A stretch of 64,000 nucleotides of DNA from Hibiscus mutabilis. Taxonomy: Eukaryota > Streptophyta > Magnoliopsida > Malvales > Malvaceae. The position numbers were made by a program, and so were the translations under genes. Numbering within the stretch: position 1 is the stretch's first letter; the number at the start of each line of letters is the position of its first letter. This document shows, one piece after another, positions 55,069-64,000 of this stretch. Where the stretch lies: NCBI GenBank assembly GCA_019671005.1, contig CM033721.1, positions 52,060,864-52,124,863 on the forward strand, read 5' to 3'. The notes beneath the pieces were generated by a model, which saw nothing but the letters and a program-made list of their open reading frames with translations, did no database searches and was not told the origin of the DNA.

Positions 55069-57616
55069 CTAAAGCGCATACATCCTTTTATATTCATTAT
55101 TCAGGATCTCAGAATCCGATGCCACACCCACAGAGATAGAGAAAGATCGGGAGCGACTCTCAGCTTTCCTTATGCTCCTTAACTTTGACTCCTCCATTCT
55201 ATGTAAAATGACAAAATAGCACATCGAGCCAATTGTAGCAAGCATGATTGTGCTGCCGATTACAGTTGCGCACACAGCAAGCCATCTAGACTGTTTTCCC
55301 ACCACCACATAAGTCAGTGAAATAAATGCAACAGAAATGAAGAGGCATGCCAGCCACATGAGCTTGTTAATTACAAAGACGAGCTGCTTCTTTGCCTTTT
55401 GTTCAATCACAACCACCGATGTCTGAACAACCACCACAGCCAAGGAGATGAACAAAGCAAGGCTATCAAAGACGAAGAAAACAATAAATGGTGCCTTGTT
55501 AGCTATATATGCTTGCCCAAGCGTGAGCCCGTCTATTTTATCCTCAACATACTGTCCGGGGACAGTGAAGATGGCAGCAAAAGCAATGGTAGCAATAAGA
55601 ACCGCAACAACAGTGGCAGAGTTTATAGCATTGTTTAGACCGCTAATGTGGAGTTTCTTTAGTCTCTTTGCAATTTTTTGCACTCTAAAACCAGTCTGTT
55701 GTGTTTGTTGGAGCTGGGACTGGACATCATGTTTTATGTCACTTACAGTTTGCTTTAGTTGTTTTGCTGCATTTGGGGGCTTTCCATGGTCCTTAGAATT
55801 GGTTGCTCCTGCTTCCTTTAAGATCGAGACAAGTTCCGGGGTTCCAACTTTTTCTGCAATGTCAAGTGGGGTTTCTCCGGCTTTGTTTGTTGAGTTGATG
55901 TTTATGCTCTCAACCGATAGCAAACAACGTACAATCTGCACAACAGGAAAAGATTTGTAATCAATCAATGAAGGCTTAGCTACGGAAATCCAAAAATCAA
56001 TTAAGAAATCTATCCCTGTTATTCGAAATCTGAACTAAATTTTTCGTGGTACAGGAAGCAAATTGAATGTGGGACTAAAAAACCAAACAGTTGATTCCAT
56101 TCAACCATAGCAGTTATATAGTAATCATTTTGAAAATTATTAAATGAACGAGGAAGCACCTGAGTACGGCCCTTCATTATTGCAATATGCAATGCAGTAT
56201 TTCCTTTATTATCTTCCAAGCGCAAAACTGAGGGGTCAGGTTTCAACAATTCCATCACTATCTCCTCATTTTGACCTTTCACAGCCATATGTAATGCAGT
56301 TTGACCCTTTTTGTCTATCCTAAAGCCAGTGCTAGGATCCTTGCTGAGCAAAGATTTCACTACTTCCAAGTGCCCCATTCTTGCAGCTGAATGGAGGACG
56401 GTTTTACCGTTGTTCCTTGCAATTTTAGCAAGTTCCGAGTCTGTTTCTAGAAGAAGATTGACCACCTCAATATGCCCTTGAGCAGCTGCTGTGTGTAGGG
56501 CAGTTGTACAAGATAAATCTGTAGTCATCACTGAGTTGGGGAAGGTACCCAAAAGTTCCTTCAGCACTTCTGCAATAATGTTTTGATCGAAACAATTTCA
56601 GAAACAGAAACAGTAAAAAATAATAATAAAGATTGCATAGCGAAAGAGAGGGTGAGAAATATAACAACATCAAACAACTTCGTAGAAGAGAACACCATTG
56701 AACATGAAGCAAGGCGTAAAGTGAATAGATAAACACATTCCTTTCATGATTTTTACGAAATTGCTAAGTTAAAAAAGCCAAGCCTTCAACAAGATAAAGT
56801 TAACTTCCCCATCAATAGAATTTAAGGATGATAAGATGTGGCAAAGCAAATCTTATTCGGAGTCAAATTGATATGAAAACAAAAATTAAGTAAAAGTCGC
56901 TTCAGGCATTATCAACAAGTAAATTGTACAAGAGAAAAATAAAAACTCAGACTCAAGACAAACTAAAAGAATCACAAGACCACATTTACCCATAACATGC
57001 ATGCACATACCATTCGCTCATGTTTGAAAGGTAATGAAATGTAAATGAAATAAGTACATTTCAGGTATCCTACTCTCTCAAGCCAAATACGCTAGTTATT
57101 TGCATTTGTGTAAAAAATTTGGGGTTATATTACAAATGCTTATAGCTGCATTCTTAAAATGTTACTTCTAAATGATTGAGGGATGTGCAAAATAAAACAT
57201 GAGATGAATGAATTCTTACCAACATGGCCCTGCTTAGCAGCGACATGGAACGGATCATAGCCATTCCATGCAGTGATCGATGAAGTCTCGAGATCCATAT
57301 GTTTCAACATCTCTGCAACAACCACAGCTTGACCATTCTCTGCTGCAACATAAAGGGGAGTTTCCCCTTCAAGGTTTTGCTTGGCCAAAAATTCCTTGGC
57401 CTCAGGACCGTTAAGGTTGTGGAGAATCTCCCCAACTCTAGACAAATTCCCTGTTCTTGCTGCCAAATGAAGAGCTGAATCGCCTCTTTTTCCCGGGGAC
57501 TCCCTATTCTTCCGGCGTTCACCTGCACCAATAAAGCTCAGCTGCCTCTCCATTACCACACGGAAGCTCTTCTGCCTCTCCATAAAGCCCCGGAAACTCT
57601 TCTGTTTTTCCATCAT
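55069..57616 (-). CDS. Ankyrin repeat / PGG-domain membrane protein
   Basis: The three exons are 57616-57220, 56569-56160 and 55935-55069 (397, 410 and 867 bp; 557 codons plus stop), with GT-AG introns and matched phases. The first ~40 residues hold MEKQKSFRG-type repeats. About seven ankyrin repeats follow (from GDSALHLAARTGNL near residue 44 to GETPLDIAEKVGTPELV near 290). Then comes the PGG domain with four membrane segments at about 376-394, 415-445, 450-480 and 484-510 (LNNAINSATVVAVLIATIAF and VVVQTSVVVIEQKAKKQ are hallmarks). The protein resembles Arabidopsis ankyrin proteins of the ITN1/At5g02620 group, some of which act in salt stress, abscisic acid or defence signalling at the plasma membrane; the role of this one is not known. 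It is the only host gene here without lesions, apart from its start. Confidence 0.9.
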
Positions 57617-57767
57617 TCCACGACTGTCGGGCTGTTTCTCACTTGCAACACCACGAAAACTCTGTTGCTTTTCAGATTGTTTAAAACTTTGTTGCTTCTC
57701 CAGGAGACCTTGAGTGGGCGGTTGTTTTTCTGTTGTTACACCGCGAAAACTCTGCTGTTTTTTCCAT
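57617..57767 (-). other. Leader of the ankyrin gene with likely former coding start and upstream ORF
   Basis: Read in the frame of the gene, 57617-57760 would encode further units like KQQSFRG and EKQQSFK without a stop. An ATG at 57767-57765 would begin it as MEK, but a run of six T (57758-57763 on the plus strand) puts it one base out of frame. As the sequence stands, this ATG opens a 28-codon upstream frame ending at 57681, and translation of the main protein would have to start at 57616. Confidence 0.75.
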
Positions 57768-58400
57768 GATCAAAAGCCGAATCTCAATGAATTATCAACA
57801 ATTATCAACAACAGAGAGCATGCTGACTGACAACTTGGGGAATTTCACGTATTATGAACTCCTCTCCATCATCAGAAGCGAATCTGAAGCTCTTGTGTTT
57901 GGTCTATCCCTCCGAGTTTATAATCCGACAAAAGTACCTATTTCTCGGAATTCATAATCCGACAGAAGTATCTCCTTCTCTTTTTATGATTGATAAGAAT
58001 CTAATTGCCCAGAATTTCGGAACGGAAATCGCTCTCCTTCCCTACAGCTAAAAGAAAACAATTCTCAATCACAACGTTAAGCAGTAACATCCAACCCAAA
58101 AAGAAGGAATCTTGCGGTAAAAAGAGCCGATTCTCTAATAGGAAAGTTTAATCTACAGGCTAAACGGAGAAGAACCTAGGAGCAGTGCGGTTCAGATAAT
58201 AAATGAAAGAAAAATAAAGAAAAGCTTAATAATACCTTGGGTTTGAAGCTGAAAAGTGTGAAGAAAACGGAATCTGAAAGCTAATATCCAAATTCCTATG
58301 AAAACAGATTACCCAGAGAATAGAAGAGATGAGACGATTAGCCGACCGACCGTTGTATTATTGTACCAAACCAAAGCCACCAGAAAAAGGTAGGAGTGAG
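57768..58400 (-). promoter_or_regulatory. 5' untranslated region and proximal promoter of the ankyrin gene
   Basis: This non-coding DNA lies upstream of the gene. A possible leader donor (CCCAAGGTATTA on the minus strand, about 58230) suggests a 5' untranslated intron, but I did not identify its acceptor with confidence. No TATA box could be fixed. Confidence 0.4.
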
Positions 58401-58985
58401 AAATAGACAAAAAAACAAAAGTCTATGAAACGGAACAAAACAAATATCGGCCACCTCAACTTACCAGCCCAGCACATTATTTTTCTTCTTTATCAGTTTT
58501 TAACTCGCGTCTTTTTTGTCCACTTATTTTTTCTCCTTTTCAACCTAAATATATTCGCGTAAACGGGACTATTTAATCACTAAATTATGGGTTGAATTTT
58601 ATTTTCATCATTAAATAATTTTCTATCAAGTAGGGTATTAAATAATTTTCATCATTCTTAATCTTATAAAAAAATCTAATCATTGAATGTTATTTTATTA
58701 AAAGAATTATTGATGTGATCAATTTTAAATTTTTTAACAATATTTTTATATTTACACATTTAATTAATTTAATTTTAATTTTAAATAATTTAATAAATTT
58801 AATTTTTTATATTTAAGAATTTAATTAATTTGATCGCTAAAACACTTTATTGTTTTGTTTATCATCATCCCTATCGTCAATAATTGACTAATTTATTTTT
58901 TGTGGTTTTGTGTTTATTATCAACTGCTCTCTATTATGATCCTTGTTTATTTTAGATTTCAATTTGACCTCCAATATAGTTTATA
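58401..58985. other. AT-rich intergenic DNA
   Basis: This stretch is long and very AT-rich, with many short TTTAATT and AATTTAA words. I see no gene or defined repeat. It may include distal promoter sequence of the ankyrin gene. Confidence 0.4.
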
Positions 58986-58989
58986 CTAA

Positions 58990-59345
58990 AGGTTTATTAT
59001 AAAAAAATAGCTTAACTATAAAAAAATTGCTCAAATTATGCCTCTATTTTACAATAGGCGCCTAAAGTATTTTTTAGATGAATAGGTGCCTAAATTATTT
59101 TTTGGCTGAAATGGGCGCCTAAACTTTCATTTTTGGTTGAAATAGGTGCCCGAGTAGGTGCTAAAATTGACTTTAAAAAACAAGCAAAAAATGAAAGTTT
59201 AGGCACCTATTTCAGCCAAAATGAAAGTTTAGGCACTTATTTTAGCCAAAATGAATGTTTAGGCACCTATTTCAACCAAAAAATACTTTAGGTACCTATT
59301 ACAAAAAAGAGATATAGTTTAGGCACTTATTTTATAGTTTAGCCT
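58990..59345. repeat. Foldback repeat with internal GCCTAAA units
   Basis: The left arm (about 59040-59160) contains AATAGGCGCCTAAAGTATT and AATAGGTGCCTAAATTATT. The right arm (about 59190-59325) is its inverted complement (for example AATACTTTAGGTACCTATT). Within the arms a 35-bp motif around TTAGGCACCTATTTCA recurs three times, so the structure is both inverted and tandem. No coding is present. Confidence 0.75.
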
Positions 59346-60175
59346 AAAAGATAAGTGTATAAACTATACTTCTTGTGAACTTTAGGTGTTTGAACTATTT
59401 TTTGATAAAAATAGGTGTCTAATGTTTTATTTCGTTAATTTTGGGTGCCTGGTTATTAACTATCATTAAAAAAATACGTTGAAAAAATCAAAACATTATA
59501 CGTAGCATGCTATTTTATTTTTCAAAATCAAAAACTTCAAACAATTTTTTACCCAAAATTTTTAATTTTCAAAAAATCTCAAAATTTACAAAACAATCTC
59601 TAAATCCCTAAAATATCTCAAACCCTAAACCTCAAATCACCACCACTTCCTCCACTGAACGTCGTGCCTAAGCCCACCCCCAATATAGTCGTTGGACCTA
59701 GTCAGTTATTTTCCATAACATAGTGTCATCGGAAAACGAAAAACAACGTGCCAATCGAACGTCAATTTCACGTTCACCGTTCGATGTTCAGTTGACATGT
59801 CATTTGTTGTTTTTTAGCGACGCTATGTTGGGGAAAATGACCACTAATTTTGGCGGCCAAAGGGGTGGCAACGAAAGTAGTAATGATTTGGAGAATTGAG
59901 ATATTTTAGGGATTTAGGGATATTTTGTAAAATTAAGAAAATTTCAGAATTTTCTAAAACTTGAAAATTTTGAATTTTTATTTAAAAATTAAAAAAATAA
60001 AATTATCGTCATCTGTCAAGCATTGGTTGGATAATATATTTTTAAAACACTTTTTAACGATCAGACACCTAAAATAATAACGATATAAATATTTGAAATA
60101 TTCTTACGAAAACAAAAATAGGTAGGCGCTTGAAGTTTAGAAGAAGTACAATTTAGACACTTATTTATATATTAA
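59346..60175. mobile_element. ~830-bp near-complete palindrome (foldback MITE)
   Basis: The left half pairs with the right half over most of the length. Examples are AAGTGTATAAACTATACTTC (59351) with the complement of GAAGTACAATTTAGACACTT (60143), CTAAAATATCTCAAA (59607) with the complement of GAGATATTTTAGGG (59897), and AACATAGTGTC with the complement of GACGCTATGTT (59819). The centre lies near 59765. The layout suggests a Mutator-like foldback element. No transposase is present and no target duplication could be set. Confidence 0.7.
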
Positions 60176-60550
60176 GCTTATACCAAATGAAAAAAGCAAT
60201 GGTATGTTAAGGCTTTATAAAATAAAAGTATGCAAAGATACATTATTCTGTCTAGTAATTATGGATGCTCATTTGCTTATAAATTTTAACTATAACTCTT
60301 AAATTTAAACAACCTAAATTAGAGGTAGATGTATTTTTTAAGGTTAGGGTTTAAGGGTTAAGATGAAAATTTTAGAGTTAAAATTTAAAATTTAATATTT
60401 TAATGTTTGCCAGTGTCCGCATTTGATTTTTGTTAAAACTTAAAACTATGGGCTTTGTTGAAATTTTTACTTCCACCGAAATAGTTATCCTGCAATATAT
60501 TCTGATCTGCAAATTCAGTTCTGTACTCCACTGCTCATATTGGAGTGGAG
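60176..60550 (+). promoter_or_regulatory. Upstream region of the PPR gene
   Basis: This AT-rich DNA lies between the foldback element and the PPR start codon. It presumably carried the promoter; no element is certain. Confidence 0.35.
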
Positions 60551-61882
60551 ATGGTGAGGAGATCTCCCAACTATTTCCTAAGAAAGCACCGAAAATGGCC
60601 GCTGGTTTTCTCTAACAAAATCCCATGGCATCAAAGTTTCACCCAAAAGCAATCCATGTCATCCTTTAAAAAATCCGTAGCCCAACACGACCCTCTTCAT
60701 CATAACTTTGTCCCCTCTCTCTTGCGCTCAGTCAGCCTCTACGACCTTCACCCCTCCCCTCAAGCCTATCATTTCCTCTTCAAAACTTTGCTCCACCATC
60801 GCCACTTCAACCACATCCCTGCTCTGCTCCATCATCTGCAACTCCAACACTTCGAAACACCCGAGTACATTTTCACCCACCTCATCAGATCCTATGGCAA
60901 CGGCAACAGAATCCAGGACGCGGTTGATATTTTCTACCGAATTCCCAAGTTCAGGTGCATCCCTTCAGCCCATTCTCTCAATTCCTTACTTGCACTTCTT
61001 TGTAGAAACCAACGCGGCCTTGAGCTGCTCCCTCGGGTCCTGTTAAACAGTCTGAATATGAACATAAGACCCGAAGAATCAACTTTCCGTCTGCTAGTTT
61101 GCGCTCTTTGCAGAATGAACAAGGTTGCTTATGCTATAGAGATTCTGCAGCTTATGATAGACGATGGCCTTGGTGTTAGTGATAAAGTTTTCTCTTTTGT
61201 ACTATCATCAATTTGTGCTCAGGGGGATTTGGATGATGAAGACGTTGAGGGGTTTTGGAGGGAATCAGGAATGCTTGGATTTTCTCCTTCCACGGGTGAC
61301 TATAATAGCGTGATTATTTTTTTTTTGTCAAAAAAAGGAAAGGGTCGGATGCTTGGAATGTTCTAAATCAAATGAAATCCGATGGAATTAAGCCGGGTAT
61401 TGTTTCTTACACTATGTTCTTAAGTGGGGTAATTGCTGAAGGTGATTACATGTTGGCAGATGAGCTGTTTGATGAATTGCTTATGTTGGGTTTAGTTCCA
61501 AATGTTTATACTTACAATGCCTATATAGGCGCTTTATGCAAACAAAACAAAGTTGAAGAGTGTATCAAGATGCTAGCCTGCATGGAGGAGTTGGGATGCA
61601 AACCTAATTGTGTCACTTATAGTACATTATTGGGGGCAATTTGTAAGGTTGATGATATAATTAGAGATAGGGAACTTGTTAGAGAGATGAAATATAAGGG
61701 CATGGAAATGAATTTGGTTTCATAAATGGTAATAATTGATGGTTTGATAAGTAAAGGTGAAGTTCTTGAAGCATGTGATTTGTTGGAGGAAGCGCTGCAC
61801 AAGTGCCTTTTCCATGAGAGTTTGACATTTGATGAGGTAATATGTGGTCTATGCCAAAAAGGTCTAGTTTGTAAGGCACTGG
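60551..61882 (+). pseudogene. P-class pentatricopeptide repeat protein, broken and truncated
   Basis: The first methionine codon in frame is at 60551 (MVRRSPNYFLRKHRKWPL), a basic start compatible with organelle targeting. Helical-pair repeats follow, such as TPEYIFTHLIRSYGNGNRIQ, RPEESTFRLLVCALCRMNK and NVYTYNAYIGALCKQNKVEE. P-class PPR proteins bind organelle RNA. The frame shifts in a T10 run (61317-61326): the first part ends in a stop at 61366 and the same protein resumes in another phase from about 61336. A TAA at 61723 interrupts it again where a tyrosine codon would be expected. The gene is then cut off by an LTR at 61883. It could be related to Arabidopsis At2g38420, but this is only a weak recollection. 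Confidence 0.85.
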
Positions 61883-63612
61883 TGTAATACTCATTTTTGT
61901 CCGAGCCCTAATTTATATTCGAACCATTTACCATATTCAAATCAAATCCAAAAATAATAATAATAATTAAAATAGCAAGGGAAACGTGCTGCCCATGCCC
62001 CTAACTTGTTTCACCCATGCTATTTCCCCCATACTACACGCCACTTCCCTCCCATACCTCACACTGTGCGGCAGCTTCCCCACACTTCACTCAACTTCCA
62101 CCTATTTTCCCCATCCATTTTAAACAGAACACAAATTGAAACAAGAAGAGGTGGACGGCAAAATGAAAAAATTGAAAGGGGAGCTCTCGGCATTTAAAAA
62201 AAGGGGTTCTCACATTATTTTAAAGACAAAGGGAGAGAGTTCTCTACTATATTTGGGTTTGGGGTATATTTTTCCTTTTGTGTTTATGGTATTGTATATT
62301 CTATGGTTTAATGAAATATTAGTTGGTAATCCTTGTTATTTATTTAAATTCCGTTCTTACATGTTTTTTGTATGTCTATATATGTTGTTCGAATGTGTTT
62401 AGTTTAATTTTCAGTTATTGTTAATGTTTGTATTTTATCGTCTCCTTTAAGCATATCTAGATATTTCGATAGGTATAAGTATTAAATATTTTACCTTAAT
62501 TATCATATTTTTGTGTCATATTAATATTTATGTATGTATGTTTTAAAGTAGTATTTTATTTTTGTTAGATTAGTATTATATTATGATTGTTTTAATTCAT
62601 ATGTTCGTATTCATGTTAGCATGATTTCCTTGTTTGTTCATTTTGTACATTATGATATATATTAGTTAATGACATGTTTAATTGTGTTTTTTTATATTTT
62701 GAGATGCCTTGGTCTTATTTATTCATGCATATTTTCTTTTATGTGCATCATTATTTGTTTAGCCTTGTTTGATCATGATAAGTAAGTATTAGCTTTGTTA
62801 AGTTTGCTTTGTTTTTAGGTTAATGTTAATGTGGTATTATTTATCATGTTTAAATGTCATGTTAGGTTGTGGGTGTAAATTATGTTATATGATAGAAGTC
62901 AAGTATTAGTTTTTATGTTAACATGTTGTTATGTTAGTTTAACATTACATTTCATGCATGCCATGTATATTATATTGGTGTCTTAATGTGTTTAAGCATG
63001 TTAGAATTAATTATTTTAGTTTTGGAAGCTTGTTTTTCTCGTTCATGTTTTGTTTTTTTATATTATGATTGATCATTGTTTTTATTCATGTAGTTTATTA
63101 TTATCTTTTATATAATATTATAATATTTATGTGTTTATGCCATGTCAATATAAATGTTAATATTTGTTTTCTAAGATTGCATTTCGGATATATTTTGTCA
63201 ATGCGGTGCCCTTTTATCTGAGCGTAAACGGGGCCAGCATCAGACGTAGTAATGGTGGTTGGGCGTTTACTCTCGGATAACGGGGCTTTTAAAATTTACT
63301 CGCACTTATAACCAAATTTTAATTTAATCGTCACTTTAATACGGAAAGTTTAATATTAATAAAGCGGTAATTATTAAAGTACCAATTTTGGGCGGTGCGG
63401 GGTGCTAATCCTTCCCCATCCGTAACCGGCTCCCGAACCCGACATTTTGAAATCTCTGGTTTTTACGGTGTCCGGTCCATCTTGAGTGGCCGGTGGCGAC
63501 TCTATTTTTAAATAAAATACGAGTTTTATAAAACTCCACGCGGAAGACGTTATTTTCAAAATAAAGTAAAACAAAAATAAAAATAATTTTTAGCGAGAGG
63601 GACATCGTTACA
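61883..63612 (+). repeat. 5' LTR of an Ogre/Tat-like gypsy element
   Basis: It starts TGTAATACTC straight after the PPR sequence and ends CATCGTTACA, followed after two bases by a primer site. Length is 1730 bp. The inverted ends TGTAA and TTACA agree. The region is AT-rich with TATG words and has no protein frame. The element body continues beyond the window. Confidence 0.8.
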
Positions 63613-63614
63613 GA

Positions 63615-63632
63615 TGGCGAATCCGCTGGGGA
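63615..63632 (+). other. Primer binding site of the Ogre/Tat-like element
   Basis: TGGCGAATCCGCTGGGGA closely resembles the TGGCGACTCCGCTGGGGA site that I associate with Ogre-lineage elements and an arginine tRNA primer. It follows the LTR end by two bases. Confidence 0.7.
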
Positions 63633-64000
63633 CATTTTTTTGGTTTTCAAAAATAAAAGAGAGTTGAGCTTTTTAAATAATTATCGTTTTACTAATATTA
63701 GAAATTCCGGATTAAAGTAACTATTAAAGTAACATTCGGTTATAATTGCGCGTTTATTTTAACGAATTTAAAATTTGGCATATAAACCCGTCCTTTTAAG
63801 TGGGGGAAAACGCTAATGTTTTCGTGGGGATATCGTTCCTCCGTGTAGGCCTAGCAAGTACCTTCGGGGCTCGAGTACCTTATGCTTTCATAAGGATATC
63901 GTTCCTTCGTGCAGACATAAGCGAATGGGTCCCCCTGAATTGAACCCGGTTGAAAGGAGCCAATAATGGGTGATGATCGGGGGCCTTGCTACTCTTAGTA
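63633..64000 (+). other. Untranslated leader of the Ogre/Tat-like element
   Basis: No open frame begins in this part. It contains two similar blocks, GGATATCGTTCCTCCGTG (about 63827) and GGATATCGTTCCTTCGTG (about 63893), as short direct repeats. The coding region should lie to the right of the window. Confidence 0.6.

Noticed and set aside
55448..55960. Plus-strand open frame of 170 codons
   Set aside because: It is antisense to the third exon of the ankyrin gene, whose domains and splice sites are clear.
61878..61882. ACTGG as target duplication of the Ogre/Tat-like element
   Set aside because: The other end of the element lies outside the window, so the duplication cannot be tested here.

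Overview
The window looks like repeat-rich nuclear DNA of a flowering plant, most likely a eudicot. It is AT-rich, and its coding sequence is split by GT-AG introns. It carries a plant nucleoporin (NUP107) locus, a plant-type ankyrin/PGG membrane protein gene, a P-class pentatricopeptide repeat (PPR) gene and typical plant retrotransposons (Ty1/copia, Athila-like, Tekay-like chromovirus and Ogre/Tat-like Ty3/gypsy, an L1-type LINE, MITEs). I cannot name the species. I saw no tRNA, rRNA, CRISPR array or bacterial feature.

Layout. 1-3.3 kb: a short non-autonomous gypsy element (minus, TSD ATATA) with a Stowaway-type MITE in one LTR. 4.1-7.6 kb: a decayed copia element (minus) that has lost its reverse transcriptase. 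7.9-28.4 kb: the C-terminal two thirds of NUP107 in 17 exon segments (plus), with two copia elements in its introns (12.8-21.0 kb and 23.3-28.3 kb); the first of these is itself split by another small LTR element. The NUP107 copy has a premature stop, two frameshifts and damaged splice sites, so it is a pseudogene as read. 28.4-49.3 kb: a nest in which a minus-strand chromovirus LTR is broken by an Athila-like element, an L1-type LINE (16-bp TSD) and a solo gypsy LTR (TSD CCCAC). 49.6-54.6 kb: a long non-coding LTR-like block with a 70-bp tandem repeat. 55.1-57.6 kb: the one intact-looking host gene, a 557-residue ankyrin/PGG membrane protein (minus, three exons). 59.0-60.2 kb: two foldback elements. 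60.5-61.9 kb: a broken PPR gene cut off by an Ogre/Tat-like element whose 5' LTR, primer binding site and leader run to the window end.

The parts do not form a working pathway. The window records successive insertions: the order can be read from nesting, target-site duplications and LTR divergence. I found no convincing new gene system. The most unusual items are a 342-bp tandem duplication across the junction of a recent copia insertion, a copia element with identical LTRs but wrecked coding sequence, an ~830-bp near-complete palindrome, and a one-base insertion that seems to have moved the start of the ankyrin gene. Boundaries given as approximate are eye estimates; single-base lesions could be assembly errors.
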